Shown here in pieces: positions 1 through 5,735 of a stretch of DNA of 6,264 bases; the first letter of the stretch is position 1, and every line of letters starts with the position of its first letter. The DNA is taken from NCBI GenBank assembly GCA_900554715.1, contig USIN01000112.1, forward strand, positions 1 to 6,264. Direction: 5' to 3'. The notes beneath the pieces were generated by a model. It had not been told where the DNA came from, did no database searches, and saw nothing but the letters and a program-made list of their open reading frames with translations. A program made the translations under genes and the position numbers. The stretch is from an uncultured Bacteroidales bacterium. GTDB lineage: Bacteria; Bacteroidota; Bacteroidia; Bacteroidales; Muribaculaceae.

Positions 1-393
1 GCGCGCCTTGGCCTTGTCGGCCGGACGTCCGAGGGCATAGTGATAGAGCACTCCCGTCCAGGCCGCGCCTGCAGCGTCGCCTAAGGCATCGGCCTTCTGA
101 TAATACTTCTCTGCGAGCGAATAGTCTTTTGAGATCTTGCCGTTGTAATAGAGATGACCGAGATAGACCCAGGCCTGCGCATTGTTCTTCTCACCGGCGA
201 GCTCATAAAAACGTTTTGCCTTGTTGATGTCGACCGGCACTCCGAGACCATCCTCACACATCACGCCCATGCGCAGCCATACGCTGGCATTGGGGAATCG
301 GTCGACACTGGCCTGATAATAGCGGTAGGCTTCGGCATAATCCTTGGCGTTATAGAGGCTGTTGGCCTTGTCGATGAGCTGGCCTTCGGTCAT
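1..393 (-). repeat. Sel1 block C of the TIR protein, partial (residues 638-768 and beyond)
   Basis: A third block opens at Met638 with MTEGQLIDKANSLYNAKDY, which matches the openings of blocks A and B (Met plus Ser/Thr, then a TPR-like pair). It continues with Sel1-like units (MGVMCEDGLGVPVDINKA, LGHLYYNGKISKDYSLAEKYY) and a third unit cut by the window edge. It is more diverged and appears to lack the first-half unit that A and B share. Confidence 0.7.
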
Positions 394-2304
394 CGTCGAC
401 AGCGGGTCGGACGCATTGCCGCTTTTGAGTTTCTCGAGAGCCTTGCGGGCGCTCTCGTTGCCGCCGTCGGCGGCTTTGCGGTACCAGCGCTTCGCTTCGT
501 CGAGATTGGCGGTTACACCCTTGCCGTACTCGTAGGCATAGCCCAGACTGTATTGCGAGTAAACATGCCCGAGGTCGGCGGCCTTGCGGTAATATTCGAC
601 CGATTTGGGGAGGTCGACTTCGACGCCGCGACCATAATAGTAGTCGTTGCCGACTGCTCCAAGAGCGCGCTTGTCGTTTTTGGCGGCAAGCTTCATAAAC
701 CATGAATGGGCCTCTTTCTCATCCTTGACACAGCCATTACCGTCTTTCAGCGCCACACCGAGCCAGTACATGGCCGACTCATGGTCCTGCTCGGCAGCCT
801 TGCGGTACCATTTATACGACTCGGCATAATTTTTCTCGGCATCATATATGACTGCGAGATTATACTGGGCGTAACGGTAGCCCTGCTGTGCCGACATCAT
901 ATAATATTTGCGGGCCGTCTCGGGGTCTTTCGACATGCCTTCGGCGTTGTTTGCCATCCAGCCGATGCGGAACTGCGCCCACGAGCTGCCGGCGTCGGCA
1001 GCCTTGCGGTATTTCGGGACGGCCTCGGAATATTTGGCTGCATCATATAGTTTGTCGGCCTGCTTGACGAGTTCGTCAACCGATGATTTCGACATCGTTG
1101 TCGAGTTTGTGGTCGTTGACGATGTCGATGATGATGACTTCGAGAGGCGCTCATACTGCTCTTTGGCATATTTATTACCCTTGTCGGCGGCCTCCTTATA
1201 GTATTTTCGGGCCATGTCGAGGTCTTTGACCACGCCGTTGCCATATTCATAGCACATGCCGAGATTCGATGTAGCGTAGATGTTGCCGGCTTCATATCCG
1301 CGGCGGTAGTAATCGACCGCCTTGTTGTAGTCGACGGCGACACCTGTGCCGTTATAATACGCATTGCCGAGAGCGTTAAAGCCACGTCCGTCACCTTTGT
1401 CTGCAAGCTTCATAAACCATGAAATGGCCTCTTTCTCGTCTTTGGCGCAGCCTTTACCGTCTCTAAGCAACACACCGAGCCAGTACATCGCCGAGTCATG
1501 ATCCTGCGCGGCTGCCTTGCGGTACCATCTATAGGCCTCGGCATAATTCTTCTCTTCTTCATATATGACGCCGAGGTTATACTGGGCGTAGTTATATCCC
1601 TGATTGGCCGACATAGTATAGTATTTGCGAGCCGTATCGACGTTTTTCGTGACGCCCTCGGCGTTGTTTGCCATCCACGCCACGCGGAACTGGCACCAGT
1701 AATCGCCGGCGTCGGCGGCCTTGATATATAGATTGTAGGCCTCGCTGTATTTCTTCTGATTATAGAGCGCATCGGCGGCGCCTTTGGTCTTGTCTATCTC
1801 GGCCTGGGTCATCGATGTCGTTCCTCCGCCGACGTCGACAGTGCCGCTGTCGCTGCCGAGACCGCCTGGCACCCTGGTCGGGCGGCGCGGTGTGTTCGCG
1901 GCCTCGCGTCCGAGCAGCTGGAGCAGGTCGTTCATAAGCACCGAGTCGATGGGGTGCTGCTCTATCGTGCGCCAGTTGATACCGGAGAAGATAAAACGCA
2001 TCTTCTTGGGCAACTGAGAGCCGTCGATGATATACGGCAGTATCGAGTTGGGCTGTTTCTCGTTGAAAGCAAATGTTATCTCGCTGTTGGTAAACTTAGA
2101 GACATAAGAGTTCTCGCTCGCGAGAAAGAGAAATATCTTGCAGTCGGTGATGGCATCGGCGAGCACTTCCGGGAACTCCATGCCGCCGGCTATGCCCTGA
2201 CGGTCTATGAAATACGTGATGCCGACGCGGTCGAGCGCCGCGCAGATGCGTTCGGCGATCATCGTGTCCTTGCGGCTGTAGCTGATAAATATATCCTGAT
2301 CCAT
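1..2304 (-). CDS. TIR domain protein with a long array of Sel1-like repeats (C-terminus outside the window)
   Basis: The ATG at 2304-2302 opens a frame read codon by codon to base 1 without a stop (768 codons); an in-frame TAA at 2334-2332 precedes it. Residues 1 to about 130 form a TIR domain: box 1 DIFISYSRKD (4-13), BB-loop-like DRQGIAGGMEFP (34-45), and SENSYVSKFTNSEITFAF (63-80), where Glu75 fits the NADase glutamate of the family. INWRTIEQHP and LLQLLGR close the domain. A Pro/Gly/Ser-rich linker (137-164) leads to Sel1-like repeats (about 36 residues, LGxxYxxGxGVxxDxxxAxxYYxxAA) in three blocks starting at Met165, Met404 and Met638, each opening with a TPR-like helical pair. No signal peptide or membrane segment is seen, so it is probably cytosolic. 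Known of the families: bacterial TIR domains often cleave NAD or make signalling nucleotides, and Sel1 repeats bind proteins. A defence or sensor role is inferred, and the true C-terminal end is unknown. Confidence 0.93.
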   Translation of the reverse strand, partial: MDQDIFISYSRKDTMIAERICAALDRVGITYFIDRQGIAGGMEFPEVLADAITDCKIFLFLASENSYVSKFTNSEITFAFNEKQPNSILPYIIDGSQLPKKMRFIFSGINWRTIEQHPIDSVLMNDLLQLLGREAANTPRRPTRVPGGLGSDSGTVDVGGGTTSMTQAEIDKTKGAADALYNQKKYSEAYNLYIKAADAGDYWCQFRVAWMANNAEGVTKNVDTARKYYTMSANQGYNYAQYNLGVIYEEEKNYAEAYRWYRKAAAQDHDSAMYWLGVLLRDGKGCAKDEKEAISWFMKLADKGDGRGFNALGNAYYNGTGVAVDYNKAVDYYRRGYEAGNIYATSNLGMCYEYGNGVVKDLDMARKYYKEAADKGNKYAKEQYERLSKSSSSTSSTTTNSTTMSKSSVDELVKQADKLYDAAKYSEAVPKYRKAADAGSSWAQFRIGWMANNAEGMSKDPETARKYYMMSAQQGYRYAQYNLAVIYDAEKNYAESYKWYRKAAEQDHESAMYWLGVALKDGNGCVKDEKEAHSWFMKLAAKNDKRALGAVGNDYYYGRGVEVDLPKSVEYYRKAADLGHVYSQYSLGYAYEYGKGVTANLDEAKRWYRKAADGGNESARKALEKLKSGNASDPLSTMTEGQLIDKANSLYNAKDYAEAYRYYQASVDRFPNASVWLRMGVMCEDGLGVPVDINKAKRFYELAGEKNNAQAWVYLGHLYYNGKISKDYSLAEKYYQKADALGDAAGAAWTGVLYHYALGRPADKAKAR
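394..1095 (-). repeat. Sel1 block B of the TIR protein (residues 404-637)
   Basis: This second copy of the module starts at Met404 and has the same order of units as block A. The segment from WMANNAEG to WFMKLA is nearly the same in both blocks and has no insertions or deletions. The later units (GAVGNDYYYGRGV, YSLGYAYEYGKGV) have diverged more. It ends with a short linker (KSGNASDPLST) before Met638. By eye, protein identity to block A is well over half. No exact value was calculated. Confidence 0.85.
1096..1812 (-). repeat. Sel1 block A of the TIR protein (residues 165-403)
   Basis: This is the first copy of a duplicated module. It starts at Met165, with a TPR-like pair around ADALYNQKKYSEAYNLY, then about five Sel1-like units including WMANNAEG, AQYNLGVIY and AMYWLGVLL. 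It ends in a Ser/Thr-rich linker (residues 388-408) coded partly by a short run of TCA/TCG codons. It aligns with block B at a constant offset of 717 bases (239 codons). Shared exact stretches include the 21 bases at 1403-1423, which match 686-706. Confidence 0.85.
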
Positions 2305-2341
2305 GGCAATTAGCAGTGTGTATATTAGGCTTTATATATCG

Positions 2342-2373
2342 CAAAGGTAAGTATTTATTCCTACACAGACAAC
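2342..2373 (-). promoter_or_regulatory. Bacteroidetes-type promoter for the TIR-Sel1 gene
   Basis: Reading the minus strand, TACCTTTG (2349-2342) fits the Bacteroidetes -7 consensus TAnnTTTG. GTTG (2373-2370), 20 bases upstream, is a one-mismatch match to the -33 TTTG. Transcription would begin near 2335, giving a leader of about 30 bases before the ATG at 2304. No Shine-Dalgarno sequence is evident, which is normal for this phylum. Confidence 0.6.
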
Positions 2374-2397
2374 CCGACGAATAATTTTATCAATGAT

Positions 2398-2429
2398 TTT
2401 GCAATTATAAATTAGTTTGCGTAATTTTG
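2398..2429 (+). promoter_or_regulatory. Bacteroidetes-type promoter for the NSS transporter operon
   Basis: TTTG (2398-2401) and TAATTTTG (2422-2429) both match the -33/-7 consensus exactly, with a 20-base spacer. Transcription should begin around 2434-2437. This places the possible upstream TTG start at 2427 inside the promoter and supports the ATG at 2469 as the real start, with a leader of about 33 bases. The promoter lies back to back with that of the TIR gene. Confidence 0.72.
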
Positions 2430-2440
2430 CGTCAATTTTA
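2398..2440 (+). repeat. Repeated TTTGC motif overlapping the transporter promoter
   Basis: TTTGC occurs at 2398-2402, 2416-2420 and 2426-2430. The last two sit in a near-tandem direct repeat (TTTGCGTAATT then TTTGCGTCAATT). Two copies coincide with the -33 and -7 boxes, so most of the pattern may simply be promoter sequence. The middle copy is the unexplained one and could be an old promoter or part of a binding site. Confidence 0.4.
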
Positions 2441-2468
2441 CAGCATAGTCAACAAATCATCGTACATA

Positions 2469-3833
2469 ATGTCAAAGAAAGCTCAATTCGGTTCAAAAAT
2501 AGGATTGATCGCAGCGACCGTGGGCTCTGCCGTCGGACTGGGAAATGTATGGCGTTTCCCGGCCGAGACACAGAACAACGGCGGCGCGGCCTTTCTGATT
2601 CTCTATATAGCCTGCGTCGTGGTGCTCGGCATCCCCGTGATGCTGGCCGAGTTCTCGCTCGGCCGCGCCGGCCGCAATGACGCCGCAGGCTCGTTCAGCC
2701 GTCTGTCTCCAGGCTCGAAGTGGCCTCTCGTCGGCGGACTCGCCATCATTGCCTCTTATCTCATACTCTGCTATTATATGGTCGTCGCCGGCTGGACTCT
2801 CGAATATCTCTGGGAATCGGTGACCGGCAACCTCTACAACGGTCTGGGCGAGGGAGACGCCACACTCGACCATGCCTTCACCGGCCGGATGGAGCGATAT
2901 ATCTTCTCTGACTTCGCGCCACTGACAGCGACCTGGGCTGTCATCCTGATCAATATAGGCATACTGCTCGGCGGCGTTCAGAAAGGCATCGAACGCCTGT
3001 CGAACATACTCATGCCCCTGCTCTTTCTGATACTCGTCGTGCTCTGTGCCGTGACGCTGAGTCTGCCCGGCGCAGGCCGCGGCCTCGAGTTTTTCCTCTC
3101 GCCCGACTTCTCCAAGATCACACCCGAGGTGTTTGTCAGCGCGCTCGGCCAGACATTCTTCTCTCTCAGCCTCGGCATGGGCATTCTCATAACATACGCG
3201 TCATATTACCCCGACGACACCCGGCTGACGCGCACGTCGGTCATCGTGTCTATGATGAGTCTGCTCGTCGCCATCCTCACCGGCTGCATAATATTCCCGG
3301 CGGTGACGACATTCGGCCTCGACGACCACAGCCTCGCCGGCGCCACTCTCGTTTTTGTCACACTGCCCGAAGTGTTCACCAACATGCCGGGCACGGTTCT
3401 ATGGTCGATAATGTTCTTCCTGCTTCTGCTGGTCGCCGCGCTGACGTCGACAGTGTCGATAGCCGAAGTTTCGATAGCCTTCATGCAGAACCACTTCTCG
3501 ATGAGCCGCCGGCGCGCATGCCTGACGGTGATGCTGCCGCTCTTTGTCTTCAGTTCGGTCTGCTCGCTGTCATACGGATCTCTGAGCGATTTCACGATAA
3601 CCGGCAAGAATATATTCGACTTCCTCGACTCGACGACGACCGACATACTGCTGCCGCTTGTCTCCATCGGGGTCTGCGTCTATGTCGGCTGGTTTGCACC
3701 GCATCATCTTCTCGACGAACAGCTCTCAAACCACGGCACCATCAAATCACGCATCACCTCGGCCGTGGCCTTCGTAATACGCTATGTCGCGCCGCTTCTC
3801 ATAGCCGCCATCATGATTTCAAAGCTTATCTGA
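2469..3833 (+). CDS. Neurotransmitter:sodium symporter (NSS/SNF) family amino-acid transporter
   Basis: A 454-residue inner-membrane protein of the LeuT-fold NSS family, which couples inward sodium flow to uptake of amino acids or related compounds. Residues 19-31 (GSAVGLGNVWRFP) are the unwound TM1 signature. Gly23 occupies the position that is Asp in monoamine carriers, which favours an amino-acid substrate; Ala21 and Asn26 fit the Na1 site. SLSLGMGILITYASY, from about residue 232, is the unwound TM6 segment. A323, T326 and S327 in TM8 (AALTSTVS) match the LeuT Na2 ligands. The length and hydrophobic pattern suggest 11 membrane spans, as in many bacterial members, rather than 12. The ATG at 2469 is preferred over the TTG at 2427, which lies within the promoter and adds a non-family extension. 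It is the first gene of a three-gene operon, 7 bases ahead of the next. The exact substrate cannot be told. Confidence 0.95.
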   Translation: MSKKAQFGSKIGLIAATVGSAVGLGNVWRFPAETQNNGGAAFLILYIACVVVLGIPVMLAEFSLGRAGRNDAAGSFSRLSPGSKWPLVGGLAIIASYLILCYYMVVAGWTLEYLWESVTGNLYNGLGEGDATLDHAFTGRMERYIFSDFAPLTATWAVILINIGILLGGVQKGIERLSNILMPLLFLILVVLCAVTLSLPGAGRGLEFFLSPDFSKITPEVFVSALGQTFFSLSLGMGILITYASYYPDDTRLTRTSVIVSMMSLLVAILTGCIIFPAVTTFGLDDHSLAGATLVFVTLPEVFTNMPGTVLWSIMFFLLLLVAALTSTVSIAEVSIAFMQNHFSMSRRRACLTVMLPLFVFSSVCSLSYGSLSDFTITGKNIFDFLDSTTTDILLPLVSIGVCVYVGWFAPHHLLDEQLSNHGTIKSRITSAVAFVIRYVAPLLIAAIMISKLI

Positions 3834-3840
3834 CGAAGTG

Positions 3841-4131
3841 ATGAAACTGAGACTCACCTCTCTCGAAACTGTCGCCATGACGGCTCTCGTCGTCGCGCTT
3901 GCCGTGGGCGTGGCTGTGACCTCATGTCCGACCGGCGGCCGCAGCGACGCCATCGAGCGCCACATCGCCGACGCCGACAGTGTCGCCGCCGTCATCGAAG
4001 CCGCCAAAGCCAGCGCTCCGGTCGACAGCAGCGCCGCCAAACAGACCCGCCGGCGCGCTGCCAAACCCGCCAAGAAACCCGCGGGCAAGGCCGTGAGCCG
4101 CAATTACCTTGATGAACCTGTCAACGAATGA
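3841..4131 (+). CDS. Small putative lipoprotein or membrane-anchored protein with basic Ala/Lys/Arg-rich tail
   Basis: A 96-residue protein that I do not recognise as a named family. The N-terminus (MKLRLTSLETVAM) leads to a hydrophobic stretch, residues 14-26, ending in VTSC with Cys29. This fits a lipobox, so it could be a lipoprotein; a simple single-span anchor is the alternative. Next comes a probably helical, Ala/Asp/Glu-rich stretch (about 36-60), then a strongly basic KQTRRRAAKPAKKPAGKA region that could bind nucleic acid, phospholipid or cell wall polymers, and a distinct end, SRNYLDEPVNE. The ATG at 3841 is preferred over the adjacent GTG at 3838. It sits 7 bases after the transporter, and its TGA overlaps the VanZ start as ATGA, so translation is likely coupled. 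The reading frame is supported by this packing and the plausible export signal. Confidence 0.8.
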   Translation: MKLRLTSLETVAMTALVVALAVGVAVTSCPTGGRSDAIERHIADADSVAAVIEAAKASAPVDSSAAKQTRRRAAKPAKKPAGKAVSRNYLDEPVNE

Positions 4132-4526
4132 AACGAATCAAAACATTTTTCTGCCAATACTGGCCTACCCTGATTGTCATAGGCCTGATACTCTATGCCA
4201 CGCTGTCGTCAGACCCTACGGGCGATGTCAGCATCGAGATACCCCATCTCGACAAACTCATCCACGCCATAATGATGGGCGGACTTGTCGGCGCCATCGC
4301 CTTCGACTATAAAAGAGCTGAACGCCAACGGCAGTTGACGTTCAGATTCATGTCTACAGTGGCTGCGTATGTCATGGTGGCCTGTATAGCCGACGAACTC
4401 GCCCAGGCTTATCTGACCGACAGCCGTTCGGGCGATGTCCTTGATCTGCTGGCCGACTGGGCCGGCGTCTGGGTGGCCGTCTTCACGGCTCCGCCGGCTG
4501 TCAACCGTGTGCTCAGACGGAGGTGA
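4128..4526 (+). CDS. VanZ-like family membrane protein
   Basis: A 132-residue polytopic membrane protein of the VanZ-like family. The first span (about 12-27) ends in ATLSSDP, the usual TLSS element. PHLDKLIHAIMMGGLVG (39-55) is the conserved DK-x-x-H segment at the start of the second span. A third span (about 76-92) runs into DELAQAYLTDSRSGDVLDLLADWAGVWVA (89-117), the family's DExxQ...R-S-x-D-xxD motif with the final helix. VanZ of enterococcal vanA clusters gives low-level teicoplanin resistance, but most chromosomal homologues have no known job and nothing here suggests glycopeptide resistance. The start overlaps the previous stop by four bases. It converges with the TlpA-like gene, and the 22-bp gap contains no clear terminator with a T tract. 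Confidence 0.88.
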   Translation: MKRIKTFFCQYWPTLIVIGLILYATLSSDPTGDVSIEIPHLDKLIHAIMMGGLVGAIAFDYKRAERQRQLTFRFMSTVAAYVMVACIADELAQAYLTDSRSGDVLDLLADWAGVWVAVFTAPPAVNRVLRRR

Positions 4527-4532
4527 CACCTC
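4520..4532. other. Perfect 13-base palindrome over the VanZ stop codon
   Basis: GAGGTG-A-CACCTC reads the same on both strands around the TGA of the VanZ-like gene, in the gap between two converging genes. RNA from either strand could form a 5-bp stem with a 3-base loop. There is no T run after it on either side, so it is a weak candidate for a bidirectional terminator or mRNA-end hairpin, and chance cannot be excluded. Confidence 0.3.
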
Positions 4533-4548
4533 ACCCCCTGCTCACCGC

Positions 4549-5571
4549 TTATTTCTTATCCATAAACTCGCGGACGGCGGCCTTGAGTTCGTCGCCCTGC
4601 TTGTCACGCACGAGAATCTTGCCGTCAGGACCGTAGAGGATTATGCAGGGGATGCCGTTGATGCCGTAAAGGTCGGTCGGCACGTTGCCCGCGTTGATGA
4701 TGCAGGGCCAAGGCAGCTCGTGGCTGGCGATGGCGGCCTCGGTGTCGGCAGGCTGATCCCAGACGGCTACGCCGAGCACGTCGAGACCCTTGTCCTTATA
4801 CTCGCTGTAAAGCTCTTTGAGCACAGGGAGCTGACGCAGACACGGACCGCACCAGCTTGCCCAGTAGTCGACAAGCACATAACGTCCTTTGGCGACATAA
4901 TCGCTCAGGCGGTAGGTCTTGCCCTGATATTCGACTTCGAAATCGGCAAACATATTGCCCGGAGATGTGGCCTGACGGCGCGCATGAGACTCTCTGATCT
5001 TGCCGACGCGCTGATATGAGGCGAGCGCGGGATATTTCCTGAGTGCGGCATCGAATTCCGCGGGTTCGAGCGAGCCGGCGTCCTGGATGAACAGGTAATA
5101 GGCTATCGGGCTGTCGAGGTTTTCGGCTATCTGCGAGTCGATATATTTCTGATAGCCGGCATAGATGGCCTCGCGCTCGGCGTCAGTGGCGGCGCCGCGG
5201 AATTTACCGGCGATGGCGCCCACCGAGTCGCTGATGGCCTTAAGACGGTCGTTGAGCATAGAGCCGAAGGCACCGTGCTGATGGTTATAGCCAATCGTGC
5301 CGCTCTCGAGAATGAAGGTGCCGACACGCTGTCCGTCGACAAGCACTCGGGCGACGACGGGCTCGTCGATCTCGCCGGTGAATACGGCGGCCTTGTCGGC
5401 CACGATGACGCTGTCGATCTTGTCGCCGCTGTCAAAATTAACCATATAGGCCATGGCACCCTCCTCGTCTTCGCCGAAGGGGATGATGACCTTGTATTTC
5501 TCGGCCGAAGCCGTCAGGCAGCAAAGCGATGCCGCCGCAAAAAGAAGTGTCCTGAATGTCTTTTTCATCAT
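4549..5571 (-). CDS. Secreted TlpA-like thioredoxin-fold protein with DUF4369-like N-terminal domain
   Basis: A 340-residue exported protein. MMKKTFRTLLFAAASLCCLTASA is a type I signal peptide with likely cleavage before Glu24; the cysteines at 17-18 do not fit a lipobox. Residues about 24-120 resemble the DUF4369 beta domain of Bacteroidetes TlpA proteins (VDGQRVGTFILESGTIGY). A helical middle follows, then from about residue 207 a thioredoxin fold with active site W240-C-G-P-C244 (VDYWASWCGPCLRQLP). Pro308 in NGIPCIILYGPDG is the expected cis-proline. It probably reduces or isomerises disulfides in the periplasm, perhaps in cytochrome or envelope maturation. Oddities are Cys309 directly after the cis-proline and Cys290 in the preceding strand. 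The start is placed at the double ATG (5571 or 5568); the frame stays open upstream to 5616, but that extension is not signal-peptide-like and would overlap the promoter. It is divergent from the GH20 gene. Confidence 0.92.
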   Translation of the reverse strand: MMKKTFRTLLFAAASLCCLTASAEKYKVIIPFGEDEEGAMAYMVNFDSGDKIDSVIVADKAAVFTGEIDEPVVARVLVDGQRVGTFILESGTIGYNHQHGAFGSMLNDRLKAISDSVGAIAGKFRGAATDAEREAIYAGYQKYIDSQIAENLDSPIAYYLFIQDAGSLEPAEFDAALRKYPALASYQRVGKIRESHARRQATSPGNMFADFEVEYQGKTYRLSDYVAKGRYVLVDYWASWCGPCLRQLPVLKELYSEYKDKGLDVLGVAVWDQPADTEAAIASHELPWPCIINAGNVPTDLYGINGIPCIILYGPDGKILVRDKQGDELKAAVREFMDKK

Positions 5572-5613
5572 TATAATATTGCGGCGCCGGTGACTGCGCC
5601 ATGTTTGTCTCGG

Positions 5614-5621
5614 CAAAAATA
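5614..5621 (-). promoter_or_regulatory. -7 promoter box for the TlpA-like gene
   Basis: On the minus strand, TATTTTTG (5621-5614) matches TAnnTTTG exactly and lies about 43 bases from the ATG. The place where the -33 box should be (about 5641-5645) holds no TTTG. It is occupied by one arm of the inverted repeat at 5637-5660, which may mean that the promoter depends on an activator. Confidence 0.5.
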
Positions 5622-5636
5622 CACAAAAAATTATAA

Positions 5637-5660
5637 TATCGGCTTCTTTGCATGCCGATA
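5637..5660. repeat. Inverted repeat, possible operator in the TlpA/GH20 divergent region
   Basis: TATCGGC (5637-5643) and GCCGATA (5654-5660) are perfect 7-base inverted arms separated by 10 bases. The spacing puts the arm centres about 17 bases apart, which would suit a dimeric regulator on roughly one and a half helical turns. The element lies between the -7 boxes of the two diverging genes. No regulator gene is in the window. Confidence 0.4.
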
Positions 5661-5685
5661 AGCCCTATGATATAGTTTTTTTTAG

Positions 5686-5693
5686 TAGATTTG
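5686..5693 (+). promoter_or_regulatory. -7 promoter box for the GH20 gene
   Basis: TAGATTTG matches TAnnTTTG and lies 42 bases before the ATG at 5736. No TTTG is found at the right distance upstream; a T-rich run (5675-5683) precedes the box. Transcription would start near 5700. Confidence 0.5.
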
Positions 5694-5735
5694 CACATAA
5701 CCAAGCATTATCCTATAACTCAACACCTCCAATCA

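Noticed and set aside
154..705. 183-codon open frame on the plus strand inside the TIR-Sel1 gene
   Set aside because: It is the exact antisense register of the Sel1-coding frame. It stays open because TTA, CTA and TCA codons are rare in this GC-rich gene, and its product has no recognisable domain.
897..1772. Minus-strand open frames at 897-1406 and 1410-1772
   Set aside because: They are in a different register from the continuous TIR-Sel1 frame, which encodes clear Sel1 repeats over the same bases.
2427..2468. Upstream TTG start that would extend the transporter by 14 residues
   Set aside because: It lies inside the -7 box of the likely promoter, and the added residues do not resemble the start of NSS proteins. 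The ATG at 2469 fits both.
3206..3667. 153-codon minus-strand frame inside the transporter gene
   Set aside because: It is antisense to conserved NSS membrane segments, and its product shows no family features.
4128..4526. VanZ-like gene as a glycopeptide resistance determinant
   Set aside because: No other van genes are present, and VanZ-like membrane proteins are common in Bacteroidales genomes without such a role.
4435..5019. 194-codon plus-strand frame across the VanZ end and TlpA gene
   Set aside because: It overlaps two well-supported genes in other frames, including the thioredoxin active site, and looks like a shadow.
5572..5616. N-terminal extension of the TlpA-like protein (15 residues)
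   Set aside because: The extension is basic and lacks a signal sequence, and it would cover the leader and the predicted transcription start. The double ATG at 5571/5568 begins a textbook signal peptide.
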